A DNA stretch of 64,000 nucleotides from Lithodes maja (GCA_037953745.1 JBAKBP010000706.1:1-64000); one strand, 5' to 3'. Shown: positions 1 through 11,317, counted from the stretch's first letter. The notes: generated by a model from the sequence alone, not told the origin. Program-made: numbers and translations.

Positions 1-230
1 CCAGAGACCAGGGTTACCAAGGTCGCTCCAGCACTCCCCCGGCCCCTGACCACCCGGAGAGGTTCCGATCTCGGCAGGCAGACATGCAGCGGAGCCAAAG
101 CCACAAGCCCTCCCACCACACTTCCAGGCACACCCTTCATATTAATCGTCTCCCCGGGCCAGGCGCCTGATGGACTATTATCTAGTCCAACTTGCGCCCG
201 ACCCCTTACTCCAAATGACCACGTGTTCAC
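1..230 (-). other. 3' flank / probable 3' UTR of RTE-type LINE
   Basis: This stretch follows the stop codon of the minus-strand reverse transcriptase ORF and runs to the window edge. I see no coding sequence. By position it should be the 3' untranslated part of that LINE; the 3' terminus, tail and TSD would lie outside the window. Confidence 0.4.
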
Positions 231-2258
231 TCAACTATTCACAAGCATTCTCCATTCACTCTTGTCCACCACCACTTCCCCTGCCTGATCTATAGTCATT
301 CCTCTATCATCCAAAGCCTTTCTTACACAGTCTCTCCATCTCAATGGGGGTCTTCCTGCCCTTCTATCTCCCCTTGTATCTGACTCACATATTCTCTTTG
401 TAAGCCTTTCATCTCCCATTCGTTCAACATGACCATACCAGCTCAGCACCCTTCTGTCCACTCTGGCTGACAAATGTTCCTGCTGCCCCACTCTCCTACG
501 TATCTCTTCATTCCTCAATCTGTCTCTACGAGTAACTCCACACATACTCCTCAAGCAGCTCATCTCCATCACATCCAGCCCTCTTTTCTCCTTTTTCTTC
601 AGAGCCCATGTCTCAGCCCCATACATCACTGTTGGCACAACAATTCCTTGATACAGTGCACTTTTTACTTTCACTCCGAGATTTCTCGTCTTCCACATAC
701 TTCCCATTGCTCCGAAAACCTTCCTTCCTTCACACACTCTCTGTTTTACCTCCACTTCCATACCTCCACTCCTGCTTATTGTTCCTCCTAGATATTTAAA
801 ACACTCTACTTGTTCCAATATTTCCCCATCCAGCCTCACATCTAGATTCACCCTATGCTCTCCCCTATTACACACCATTACTTTACTTTTATTGACGTTC
901 ACCTTCAGTTTCCTCCTTCCACAAACCACACCAAACTCTTTGACTACCTGCTGCAGTTTCTCATCAGAATCTGCCACCAATGCTGTGTCATCAGCGAACA
1001 GCAACTGATTCAACTCCCAATCTCTACCATTCTTTCCTACTAAACCCAATCCTCTTCCCATAGTTCTCCTTTTCACCTCCCTCACCACACCATCCATAAA
1101 CATATTAAACAGCCATGGTGACATTACACAACCCTGTCGCAAACCTACCTTTACCTCAAACCATTCACTCAACTCACCATTTCCTACTCTCACACATGCT
1201 CTGCTCCCTTCATAAAAACTCTTAACTGCTTCTAACAAATTTCCTCCTATTTCATAAATCCTTAACACCTTCCACATTGCTTCACGGTCCACACGATCAT
1301 ACGCTTTTTCCAAGTCCATAAAAGCCCAAAATATCTCCTTATGCTTCTCTAAATACTTCTCGCATAACTGTCTTACTGCAAACATCTGATCCACGCACCC
1401 TCTTCCCCTCCTAAAACCGCACTGTTCTTCTCCTATTGCAACTTCCGTACACTTTATTATCCTCTCTATCAACACCCTGCCATACAGCTTTCCAACCACT
1501 GACAATAAACTAATACCTCTATAACTTGAACACTCCTGCCGATCTCCCTTCCCCTTGTACAACGGCACAATACATGCACTCTTCCAGTCTATTGGTACCA
1601 TTGACACAGCAAAGCACACATTGAAAAGTCTCACCAACCAATCTATTATCACATCTCCACCCTTCTTTATACACTCCACAGCAATACCATCCAAACCTTC
1701 TGCTTTTCCCGCTCTCATTTGTTTCACTGCTTCTTTCACCTCATTTTCCTCAATCCTTTCATTCATTCCCTGCCACCTGGGTGGCCTGGGTAACCTATCT
1801 CCATCCACCTCTGCTTCAATCACTGCTTCTCTTCCATCTCTTGTATTTAACAAAGATTCAAAATACTCTGCATATCTTTTCCTCACTTCAACTGGTTCCA
1901 CTAGTAATTCTCCATTTTCATCTTTCACTGACTCTTCCCTCTTTTGTCCTCCTTTCCTTACTTTATTTACCTCCTTCCAGAACATCTTCTTTCGTTCTTC
2001 AAAATTCTCACTCAGCCTTTGGCCCCACCTTTCGTTTGCATCTTTTTTCGCTTCTCTAATTTTCCGTTTTGCCTCTCTCCTTTTCTCCTTGTACCTCTCC
2101 CATACCTCAACACTACCATCCTGTAAAACCCTCTCAAAACACTGTCTCTTCTCCTCAACTGCCTTTCTCACCGTATCATTCCACCACTCGCTTCCCTTCC
2201 TGATACCTCTGCCTCCTACTTTCCTTTTGCCGCATACTACCTCTGCACTTGCTTTCAC
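231..2258 (-). CDS. RTE-type LINE reverse transcriptase (5'-truncated)
   Basis: Uninterrupted 675-codon ORF encoding the linker, reverse transcriptase and C-terminal region of a non-LTR retrotransposon. It would copy element RNA at a nicked chromosomal target. Visible RT motifs: a YRGISLL block near residue 247, CGFRRGRG, FMDLEKAYDRV (first catalytic Asp), GLRQGCVMSPWLFN, and the FADDTALVADS active site at residues 421-431 (bases 987-998). The C-terminal VMYGAETWAL and WYGHVERM motifs are typical of RTE/BovB-like elements. The N-terminus is a Lys/Arg/Glu-rich linker, and the apurinic endonuclease domain of a full element is absent. The ORF ends abruptly upstream at about 2279, where a plus-strand CR1 fragment begins, so this is a 5'-truncated copy. 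The lack of stops suggests a fairly recent insertion. Clade assignment is from motif memory; RTE is more likely than L1 or CR1. Confidence 0.8.
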   Translation of the reverse strand: MKASAEVVCGKRKVGGRGIRKGSEWWNDTVRKAVEEKRQCFERVLQDGSVEVWERYKEKRREAKRKIREAKKDANERWGQRLSENFEERKKMFWKEVNKVRKGGQKREESVKDENGELLVEPVEVRKRYAEYFESLLNTRDGREAVIEAEVDGDRLPRPPRWQGMNERIEENEVKEAVKQMRAGKAEGLDGIAVECIKKGGDVIIDWLVRLFNVCFAVSMVPIDWKSACIVPLYKGKGDRQECSSYRGISLLSVVGKLYGRVLIERIIKCTEVAIGEEQCGFRRGRGCVDQMFAVRQLCEKYLEKHKEIFWAFMDLEKAYDRVDREAMWKVLRIYEIGGNLLEAVKSFYEGSRACVRVGNGELSEWFEVKVGLRQGCVMSPWLFNMFMDGVVREVKRRTMGRGLGLVGKNGRDWELNQLLFADDTALVADSDEKLQQVVKEFGVVCGRRKLKVNVNKSKVMVCNRGEHRVNLDVRLDGEILEQVECFKYLGGTISRSGGMEVEVKQRVCEGRKVFGAMGSMWKTRNLGVKVKSALYQGIVVPTVMYGAETWALKKKEKRGLDVMEMSCLRSMCGVTRRDRLRNEEIRRRVGQQEHLSARVDRRVLSWYGHVERMGDERLTKRICESDTRGDRRAGRPPLRWRDCVRKALDDRGMTIDQAGEVVVDKSEWRMLVNS

Positions 2259-2279
2259 TCCTTCCTTAATATTCCTCTA

Positions 2280-2520
2280 ATATTATTCATAATATTAGAA
2301 ATCTAACATATGAAGAAAGGTTGAAGAAATTAGGCTTACATTCGTTAGAAAGACGCAGAGTTAGAGGGGATATGATAAAAGTGTTCAAGTGGGTTAGTGG
2401 GGACATGAAAGATGTACTGAAGCTCAGTGATAGCGAAAGAACTCAAACAAATGGTTTCAAATTATATAATTTTCGTTTGAGAAAAGATATACTGGTAGCA
2501 AATAATAGTTTGGTAACATG
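2280..2520 (+). pseudogene. CR1 LINE ORF2 C-terminal fragment
   Basis: Translates in one frame to the C-terminal tail of a CR1-type ORF2: HNIRNLTYEERLKKLGLHSL, ERRRVRGDMIKVFKWV and NGFKLYNFRLRKDI. These closely match the CR1 copies at 10.8-11.1 kb and, more distantly, 36.8-37.1 kb. The 5' side is cut by the minus-strand RTE LINE at about 2279. The 3' side stops in a short TA run near 2522, before the usual WNALP motif. It is a dead fragment. Confidence 0.75.
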
Positions 2521-2529
2521 GTATATATA

Positions 2530-4246
2530 TATTAAGAAGCGACCGGAAGAGAATAAGCCACCACCTCGTCCTCAGCCATCTATCATCTCAGGAGCCACTC
2601 AGGCCTCGGCGTTACTGATTGCGAGCATAAGAGAGTGCAACCCAGGCAACAACATAGACAAGCAACATCACCAACTCAAGACTCAAGAAAACACGTCAGG
2701 GATAAGCTCCAGAGAAAGCGCGGCAGATAGGGCAAACCATTCTAATTCAGCATAAACAAAAGCTCACCGATTCATCCCAAAACACCTTTTCCCTCACCCC
2801 AACTGCAATTCATGCCCAAGCTACGCCAAAGTCCGCCCCCACATCTGACCCAAGGGCGTGCACCCAGAGAAACAACAAGACACAGGGTAACTAACCTTGC
2901 TCTCTACATAAAAAGCGAAAATACGATCTCCACTTGGACCCCGATACCCCAGACACCTCCACCCTTCAAGGCCCCCATAGAAGACCTAGACTGCAAACCA
3001 TTCAACCCAGTTGCAGTTACAGGGCCTCCACAGTGTGCATCCATGAAAAATACTCAGGAGTTGCTCACAGACCAAATCATCACAATCAAGGGAGGCGAAA
3101 TAACCTACGAGACTTGGGAAAATGCAAGCCAACTCTACCATCCATATCTCCACTACTAAGCCACCCACACACGCCCAACCACTTCCGCCCCATGCACGAC
3201 TAATCGGCCGACCAGAAGTACCAGTTGCAACGAGTGCATCTTGCTCTCCAACAGTAAGAAAAACCTTGATGTCTACCATGCCCTTGATGCCTGGAGATTA
3301 TGTGTACAGGACACCTCAGAAAAACAAAACACTACTCACACTGACCAACCCAGAGGCAAGCATTCAACCTGCTGGCTTAGATTCAATTTTTGAATCCTTT
3401 CCAAGTAGTCCTAGGGTAGAAAGGACAGTTACAAACGCCGAGGCTTGTTGTAATCGACAATTTAGGTGTCTAGATTCACCCAATTATAACGCTGGAGGCT
3501 GAGGAACACTGAATCGACTAGGTTTGAGTGACGGTCGAGCAATTGCTCTATTTAACAATTCAGATGTAACTCAGAAGTCCAGGAGTTATTATGATCCTCC
3601 AAGATCTGTAATATTACCTAATGAACTTGGTGTTTTGAGTACGAATCCGCCCCAACACTCTGAGGCCGGAATTGTCTTACAACACAGTAGGATACTTGTT
3701 GTGAGGACCCCCACAAGCTTTCTGAACAGTCTCATTTGTGCCCTACTTTGTCCAGTACTAAAGACGAAATTAAGCCCGGGTGTGATCGTTCACAAAGTAC
3801 CCCTACTAATAAGTCTAGCTTACCTCTTACTCCTGGAAAGACTTTGGTTGATCTTAAAGTAAGGGAAAAGTTAGACAAAACCTACAGGTGCTGCGTGACT
3901 GAGTGTCCGAGAAGCCGCCAGGAGACAAAGAGAGAGAGAGTGATCGAGTAAAGAAAATATTGAAGTTATTCGGCCCAGAACCTAGCCCGTGAGCGTAAGA
4001 GGAACATAAGTGATGCGTGCCCTGTCTCCTTACCTGACGTTGTGCCCAGACGTCCCGGAAATTAACTTCAAACCAGTGTTTCAACTCGTTCTACTGGCCC
4101 TCATCTAAACTGACTCCTTTAAGTGCCTCTCTCAGTTTTGTAGTGGTGACAATAATTATTGTGAGGGTCTAGACCCAGATATGCCAAGTTCTCGTAATTA
4201 ATTTAACGTAAATCTCTCCGGAAACATACTTTCTGTTTCCATATCC
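2530..4246 (+). other. Unidentified decayed coding-like stretch
   Basis: Several overlapping plus-strand frames remain open: about 2530-2755 continuing from the CR1 fragment, then 2812-3159, 3122-3502, 3524-3862 and 3736-3951. They encode Pro/Ser/Thr-rich peptides, including RSVILPNELGVLS near 3600 and LVDLKVREKLDKTYRC near 3850. I recognise no domain. The staggered frames suggest a once-coding sequence broken by small indels, either the ORF1 of a LINE or a processed host gene. It ends before the 10-bp target repeat of the next LINE. No promoter, splice site or poly(A) tail is convincing. Confidence 0.25.
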
Positions 4247-4256
4247 TTTGATAACT

Positions 4257-5452
4257 GTTGTTGTTGTTGTTGTTGTTCCCTAAGCTGCCTGGCCGAACAG
4301 CCCCGAGTCCCTGAGAAAGGCCATGGCCACGATCGGGCTTTCCCACAGAGCTCTCATTGAGTGTAGATTGTGTTGTTGGCGTAAGTGGTTATGTGAAATG
4401 CAGTCTTCTATGATGTGTTTAATGGTATGGGTTGCTGTGTTACATCCCGGGCAGGCGTCGACAACGGAGTCATCCAGTCTCTTCTGATAGCTCAGGAGAG
4501 CTGGATGGTGTCCGCATCTCAGCCTGGCCAGGTGGACTCTGTCCTCGCGAGGAAGGGAGGATTCGGAAGGATGGATTTCGGGAGGTCGTGCATGCAGCTG
4601 CGTGTTGTCTGTGAGTGAGTGGATGGATCGGTGAGAGATATGAGTATGGATGTGCTTCTGGAAGTTGGTTCGGGGTGGGCAGGGAGGGAGAGAGGACAAT
4701 AATTGCGTGTGATACCGTGTGCTGGGTGTTGTTTTGATATTTCTTGGTGTCTGTGGGTGTGTTGCCATGTAGTTTAGTGGGTGGTCTTGGTTCGTGGAGG
4801 CTGCTGCCAGGAATTGAGTGCCTCTCATGTCCAGATGGTCTTTGACTTTGAGGATTTTGGTTTCTTGATGTAGGTGATCTGTGGGTGCAGTAGCTGTGCA
4901 GCCTGTAATGATCTTCAGGGCTTTGTTTTGAATAGTCTGTAAGGTCTTATGATGTGTTTCAGCTAGGTTAGAAGTCCAGGCTGGGCTTGCGTATTCCATC
5001 ACTGATCTTATGTATTGTTTATATACTGTGGTGGTAGTTTCTTTGTTGTGTCCAAATTTTGTGTGAGCAAGTGACCTGAGGGCTTTAAGTCTGGGTGTCA
5101 GTTTCTTTTTAATGTTTGCTGTTTGAATGTCATATGAGTATCATATGTTACTCCTAGGATTTTGGGTGTGTGTGTATGTGTTAGGGGTGTGTTGTTTATG
5201 GTGAGTTGAGGGATGTATTCGTGTTCTCCTGTCCAACTTGTGAGCAGGGTTGCGGTGGATTTGGCTGGGGCTAGATTAAGTCTGTTTGTAGTGCACCAGC
5301 CATGTAGTGTGTTGAGATAGGGTTGAAGGAGATCTGTTGCTCTTTTTGGGTCATGGTGTGTGCATGTGAGTGTTATGTCATCTGCATAGGAGGCTAAGTT
5401 TATTTGGGGCGTATTGGCTGTAGTTATATCGTGCATGTACAGATGAAGAGGT
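4257..5452 (-). mobile_element. 5'-truncated I/Jockey-type LINE with TSD
   Basis: A complete insertion unit can be read. TTTGATAACT occurs at 4247-4256 and again at 5453-5462, immediately flanking the element as a 10-bp target-site duplication. On the minus strand the element starts inside the RT domain and ends in an (AAC)n tail (plus-strand GTT run to about 4277). This is target-primed reverse transcription with 5' truncation. The coding remnant is listed separately. Confidence 0.85.
4280..5436 (-). pseudogene. LINE reverse transcriptase C-terminal half, frameshifted
   Basis: Two minus-strand frames form one broken RT. The upstream part (5436 to 5098) holds the YADDITLTCTH active-site motif and a KILGVTYD motif. 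The downstream part (5002 to 4280) holds the MEYASPAW motif and a C-terminal Cys/His cluster, CPGC followed by H-x3-H-x4-C, a zinc-knuckle arrangement typical of I- and Jockey-superfamily ORF2 proteins. The frames are joined by a shift between about 5098 and 5130. The palm domain before YADD and the whole endonuclease are missing through 5' truncation. The protein cannot be functional. Confidence 0.75.
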
Positions 5453-5462
5453 TTTGATAACT

Positions 5463-7179
5463 ATTGTCCCGTTTGTTGGGAAACAATACACACCTATCCT
5501 ACACCGGTAACATATATATACTGTATATATGTTTCTTCGGGTCTGGGCTCTCGCGACTCACAGAAGTGATATACATATATTGTTACTATATTAATTGATA
5601 GATGCACCTTACACGTTATCCGAGAATCTTCGTGCAGATCTATGTTTACTATCACTTGGGATCAAATAAAAATAGTGAAATCTAAATGAAGAGTTAAAAT
5701 GCTATTCAGTCACTCCATCTAGACTGTGTGTAATAAATTGTGAATATTGTGTTCATTTGATCTTTAACTAATTTCGTTGCTCGAAGAACTTAAGTCTTGT
5801 TATCTTTGTTTATTATCATATTGTTACATAAAATCAGTGCGTCCTTCATTTATCTCCAGCCAGTTATTCAAATTCTTATTCAGTGTGTGTATTTGAATCA
5901 ATTCATATCGCTATTATAATTTGCCGCATACTCTGCTATCTTTTAACCTAAGAAGTGCGCATGGGGGGTATGAGACACCACACTCCTGTGCGGACGTATT
6001 TGAGCTGTTCCCATCACTAACATCGTTATTTTACCATAAATAGCATTAATACTTATCTATATGCGCCTATTATAGGTTGATTATAAAGGTATTAACCTGT
6101 TACAATAATAAAACAAGTGGAAACAGTGTTTGGATGGTCAAAATCGGCGATGCACGCCGGGAGTTACATAATGTATGGCTGAGGCAACCTCCCTGCCCTC
6201 CACCCCTCCCATTGTCTGGAGAGACACTGTTCCGCAATAGTCTCTCTCGCTCTTTCCCACGCTTGGTAACAGTGATGACAACGCCCTGCTACCAACTCGC
6301 TAATGTTAGCACGGAAATTAACCACAGAATAAGGGAATAATAGGGAAAATAGGTGATAACTGAAGGAGGGGAGGAAAGTGGGGAAGGAGGGGAGGTGGAG
6401 GAGTGATATTTGGCATGGCCCAGGGTAAAAAAAAATAAAAATAAATAAAAAAATAAAAACAAAAACAAAAAACTTGTTTTGGGGTGTTTTAAATGGATTT
6501 TGTTTTCCCTTACTCTTAAGAGTCTTCCCGCAGTCAGCCGGGGGAACTCTTAAGAGTCTCCCTGCAGTTCCCGGGTTAAGGACGATATTAATGTGCTAAG
6601 ACCAATTGTCTTCATTTAATATTATTTAATTATTGTCTAACCTATAAACCAAAATTGACCATTACCAACATACTAATTTGATGCCCAAGTTCCCTAGTTA
6701 TTAAGAATAAAAACCTGTGTGATCTTTCCTTGTGTTTTATGTCTATTGCCTGTTATTTATGTGGTAACTTGGGGAAATAAGGTAATCGCAATCAGAATAT
6801 ATCACGTTTCTTAGAAAAGTGGCATAACAATATATATAACACTGGCCTTACAACGCAGCACTGCTTTTGATAAGAGAGCGCATGTGTCGTGAACATGCGC
6901 TTTTGCTAAGGTTTACCTTTAAATGTGACTGATTTTCTTTGGAGCTATCGGATAGCATGGTATGCAAGTTACCAAGTTTAAATATATAATTATTAATTTA
7001 GTGGCGCTTTGTGAGTTATTTATGGCAGGTCGAGGGGGAAGATAAAGTGTCATTTAATATCTGTACAATAATTAAAGATAATGTCAGTAAGTAAAGAGCG
7101 ATATATATGTATTTCAGATATGAATAACTAGCAACTCACCCCTGGCCTTTCCCTCTCCCTCCTCCCGGTCACCCAACTA
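5463..7179. other. Non-coding, AT-rich DNA
   Basis: No supported gene. Small features only: an A-rich low-complexity run at about 6427-6475 and an imperfect direct repeat of about 35 bp at 6518-6572, each unit starting with an ACTCTTAAGAGTC-like palindrome. Confidence 0.5.
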
Positions 7180-7332
7180 TCTCACACACGCACACACACA
7201 CACACACCGCTCAGTCTCGCTGCTCTCGCAGTCTGCCAGTCTCAGTGTTTAAATGGCGCTAGTGCTGTGTGTCAGTGTGTGTCTCGTACTCTCCAGTTAT
7301 GATGATGTGGACAGTGCACAAATTACACCATA
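7180..7332 (+). promoter_or_regulatory. Putative 5' UTR / promoter region of the DENN-like exon
   Basis: GC-richer than its surroundings, with a (CA)n run at about 7186-7206 followed by GCTCAGTCTCGCTG and later GTCTCAGTG. TCAGT is the arthropod initiator consensus, so either could mark a transcription start. No TATA box is evident at the expected spacing. Assignment depends on the downstream exon being real. Confidence 0.3.
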
Positions 7333-7432
7333 ATGACTAGTTCCAATCCGCGAGAGAGTCAGAGGCTGTTTGATTACTTTGCCATTATTGGATTAAGTCC
7401 CGATGGAGGCCTGGAATCCGACCGTTTGCAAG
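7333..7432 (+). CDS. Candidate first coding exon of a DENN-domain (DENND5-like) protein
   Basis: ATG at 7333 opens 33 codons plus one base, ending in AG|GTAAGC, a strong splice donor at 7433. The peptide contains RLFDYFAIIGLSPDGGLESD. This resembles the start of DENND5/Rab6IP1 proteins, which begin with a short leader, an F-x-DYF-x-I-x-GL core and a T/G-rich GLE-x-D stretch, the opening of the upstream DENN domain. DENN proteins act as Rab GTPase exchange factors in membrane traffic. The exon sits in a locally GC-richer segment with initiator-like TCAGT motifs upstream, and is not part of any repeat I can see. No later exon was recognised, so the following intron would have to be very long or the exon may be a relic. 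Alternatives are another DENN family member or a chance ORF. Confidence 0.45.
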
Positions 7433-8958
7433 GTAAGCCATTGATTTTGTCCTGAGCTTGTGTGTGGAGGGAGTCCTGTGTTGCCTTCCTCCTTGGTTAC
7501 CCCCTCCCCCTCTCTACCTTGTATTACTCTCTCTCCCTCCCTCCTATCCCCTCCTTGTCTCGGAGTATCCTTGAGTCTGGATCCCCTCTAGGCTAGCTCC
7601 CCAGTTTCGAACCCTCACATGCCCTTGCATGTACTCATTATATTCCATTGCCCCCACCTCTACACTTTATCCCATACATTATTTACCATCCAACCTCTCA
7701 TTAGTCATTACCCCCCGCTTCGATATCCCTCTATTGACTCTTTTGTTTCAGATTTTCACAGTTCATCTCAAAAGCAACAAGTCCATTGTTCAGTCAACTC
7801 GACTCGTATTCGTCTTAGATGTAGGCTAACGAGCTCCCCAAATCCCTGGAGCATTTGATGTAATGTGTCTGTTGTTTTTGTCATAATCACCCACAGCTAA
7901 TCACCTTCCACTCTTAACACCTACAAACATTGTCTAGCATTCCCAATTTCCCTGGACCCATAAAAAAACTTGTGACACTAAAATAATGTTGATGGCAACT
8001 TGTCTAAAATGCAGGAGTGGGACAAGCGACATGAGAGTTCGATCGGGTTTTATATAATGTTTTCATAATTATACACAGTGGCTCATGCTGGCTAGCGTGT
8101 GTGTTTATTATTGGAGTAGCCTAGGCCTATGTGTAATGTGGGATATGCTTTCAGTTCAGGACGCACTTTTTGCAATTCATTCTGGCCAATATTAGACGAC
8201 TGTATACAGCTTCTGAAGGACCTCTAGAGTCTATAGGCCTAGCAATCAAAGAGGTAATTTTTGTTATATTAATAACCCTCTCCACAGATACCTCCAAACA
8301 TTAATAAAATACCGGTAGGCTAGTATGATAATAGTCATAATACACGTGACTAAAGGAATAGGCCTATTACTGTATAATTATATAGGCCTATATACAGTAC
8401 CGGGTATATATATAGGCCTATATATACTATAATTATATATACAGGCATATATATATATATACACACAGTATAGGCTATATATATGGAAAATATAACCGAA
8501 ACTACCACTAATTTTCCCATGGTTTTTCTTTTTGGCTTTAGGTAGTTTGCATCATTATACAGTACCGGTAGTTGAAATTAGTTAGGCTACAATCCATGGA
8601 AAATTTTATTTCTCCCATTATCCAACGATCTTAAAACACTCAGATGTAAGTAATTTTCAGAGTAAATATACAATTTGTTTTGCCTTTAGATACAGGATGG
8701 GTTCCCCCCCCCCCCCATGATTTATTGAAATCAGTATCTATTTCAACAGTAAGGGCTTATAAGAGTTTCACTGCCGTCAATAGGGAAAGTTTTTTGTTTT
8801 TACAGTACTTTATATAGTGCACTTAAAATGTATCTCCGGAGGTTGAAACACATTTTAATATGATCTTTGCAATATCCTTATTCTATAGGCCTAATAGCCT
8901 TCACATTTGAGAAATAATTAGTGGTAGTTTCGGTAATAAGTACCATATAATTATACCC
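7433..8958. other. Probable intron or intergenic DNA, no gene seen
   Basis: AT-rich sequence downstream of the candidate donor. Pyrimidine-rich near 7480-7720. A C homopolymer lies at about 8706-8717. Short palindromes such as TAGGCCTA and TACCGGTA recur, for example at 8340-8420 and 8560. Confidence 0.4.
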
Positions 8959-8978
8959 GTATATATATATATATATAG

Positions 8979-9035
<57 letters not shown>
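8959..9035. repeat. (TA)n microsatellite
   Basis: Almost pure TA dinucleotide run, broken once by a GGGC interruption near 8978. Confidence 0.95.
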
Positions 9036-9038
<3 letters not shown>

Positions 9039-9534
9039 GAGCCTGAGTAAACATCCTTGCCAGAAACAAAAATGTGGTCCATTAAGTTTAATTATTTGTT
9101 TAAATTATGTTTTATATTTAAAATTTTGAAACGTTTTTGGGAAGATGTCAGAATTGGAAATAATTTACACAACAAAATAATAAACTTGGTGCTGTATTCT
9201 AATTAAAACAAAAATATATAACAAACACATATCATTTTTTTTCATGGCTGTTATTTATCGAATCATCCAAATCCCGTTATTCCTCTCAAGGTTCCTAGAC
9301 TAATGACCAATTACATATCAAGGCCGGTGTTTAAGGTTTTCCTGGAAAGATTGATTGATGAAGGTAACATTAGAACAATAAATATATATCACACATACAA
9401 TTTATATACATTACTTTCAGACATACACATATTTCCATATACTGTACACGGACGACACACACACGCACAATTATACAAGACCCACATTCACCAAATATAC
9501 AGTATGCCTACATACATGCCCATGAAACAATATA

Positions 9535-9536
<2 letters not shown>

Positions 9537-9602
<66 letters not shown>

Positions 9603-9620
9603 GGTATATATATATATATG
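9537..9620. repeat. (TA)n microsatellite
   Basis: About 80 bp of TA with one CCGG interruption at 9601, directly upstream of a CR1 fragment. Confidence 0.95.
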
Positions 9621-11221
9621 CTATAAGTCCATAGCATCAAATTACCATCCTATTAGTCTCACATCAATTATAGGGAAATTGCTAGAATCAATTATTGCCA
9701 GGAAAATTAGAAATAATTTAGATATGTTCAAGTTAATAAAACCCTCTCAACATGGTTTCACTCCAGGACGATCCTGCCTAACAAATTTACTCAGTTTTTT
9801 TCCCGAGGTTTATGAAGCGGTAGATAACGACAAGTCATATGATACGACAAGTCATACAGCCGTCCGGCTGGCTCAGTTGATAGCGTGTCTGATTCCCACC
9901 TTGAAGGTCTCGCGTTCAATCCCCGCTCAGATTGAAAAGTTTTTCTGGGATACAGCCGGCGGTTACCATCTCCCCATGAGCAAGGGGGATGGGTAATGGT
10001 CTCTGGTAGACTAAAGAAAGCCAAGCGCTTGCGAATCCTCGAAGGAGGAGAGACGGGCGCTATATAAGTAACCAGAAAATTATTATTATTATTAGTTTAC
10101 TTAGACTTCAGTAAGGCCTTTGATAAAGTTCCACATGAAAGGCTGTTAAGGAAGATAGAAGGACATGGTATTGGGGGGATGCTACTCAAGTGGATTAAGT
10201 CCTGGCTGATTGGTAGGAAACAGAGTTAGTATAAATGGTGTAAAATCGGACTGGGGATTAGTTAAAAGTGGAGTCCCCCAAGGGTCGGTTTTGGGGCCCC
10301 TTCTGTTCATTATCTACATACATTATTTTGACTCAGGCATAAAGAGTAGGATCAGTAAATTTGCTGCTGATACTAAAATAGGTAGGATAATAGTCAGCTA
10401 GCGACAGGGAATGTCTTCAAAATTATCTCGATCACTTGCACGAGTGGTCCATAAATTGGCAGATGAGTTTCAATGTAGACAAATGTAAGGTATGAAGGAT
10501 TGGAAATCGTAATTTAGATGCTAAATACAAACTAGACAATGTAGAATTGGATAACTCAGAGTGTGAGAAGGATCTGGGGGTGCTCGTTAGTAATGATCTG
10601 AAACCCAGAAAACAGTGTATAAGTGTTAGGAATAGGGCAAATAGAATTCTAGGATTCATATCTAGGAGTGTTAGCAACAGGACTGCTGAAGTTTTCTTAA
10701 AACTATACTTAGCTCTAGTAAGACCCCATTTAGACTATGCTGTTCAATTTTGGTGCCCTTATTATAGAATGGATATCGACCCTTTAGAGGCAGTCCAAAG
10801 AAGAATGACCAAAAAGATACATAATATTAGAAATTTATCGTATGAGGAGAGGTTGAAAGTCTTAGGCCTGCACTCACTAGAGAGACGAAGATGTAGGGGA
10901 GACATGATAGAGGTATTTAAATGGATAAAAGGTTTAAATAAGGGCGATATAGATGAGGTATTAAAGCTAAAAAACGGCGACATAACCCGCTCAAATGGTT
11001 TCAAGTTAGATAAGTTTAGATTTAGGAAAGATATAGGAAAGCACTGGTTTGGAAATAGAGTTGTTAACATGTGGAATGCACTGCCCAGAACAGTAATTAG
11101 CTCAGAAACAGTTGAAAGCTTTAAGCATAAGTTGGATTCCCATATGGGTGGGGTTGGGTGTGACAGGGATCTGCCTTGTGTGGGCCGATCGGCTTTTTGC
11201 AGACTCCCATTTTCTTATGTT
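9621..11221 (+). pseudogene. CR1 LINE ORF2 fragment, interrupted by a SINE
   Basis: Plus-strand remnant from the RT fingers to the 3' end. In order: SNYHPISLTSIIGKLLE, QHGFTPGRSCLTNLL, a SINE insertion, DFSKAFDKVPHERLL, SGVPQGSVLGPLLF, an active site reading FAADTK where the family has FADDTK, then CEKDLGVLVSNDLKP, VRPHLDYAVQFWCP, YEERLKVLGLHSLERR and FGNRVVNMWNALPR. There are stop codons or shifts near 10230, 10399 and 10490. The last frame (10547-11222) is open through to a TTCTTATGTTC-like 3' end, which runs into a (TA)n tract. The catalytic Asp loss and frameshifts make it inactive. The 5' part of ORF2, including the endonuclease, is absent. Confidence 0.85.
9857..10093 (+). mobile_element. 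tRNA-derived SINE inserted in CR1
   Basis: A unit with RNA polymerase III boxes splits the CR1 reading frame between the SCLTNLL and DFSKAFDKV motifs. The A box is TGGCTCAGTTGA (9869-9880) and the B box GCGTTCAATCC (9913-9923), with a tRNA-like head whose start resembles a tRNA-Lys. A non-tRNA body follows, then a (TTA)n tail at about 10079-10093. A 13-bp direct repeat ACGACAAGTCATA lies just upstream, at 9828-9840 and 9844-9856; only one copy is expected from the CR1 sequence. Confidence 0.75.
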
Positions 11222-11279
11222 CATATATATATATATATATATAGGCCTATATACGGTATATATATACCGTATATATACC

Positions 11280-11317
<38 letters not shown>

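Noticed and set aside
1555..2280. 241-aa plus-strand ORF opposite the RTE reverse transcriptase
   Set aside because: Ser/Phe/Leu-rich antisense of a Lys/Glu-rich linker; typical shadow ORF.
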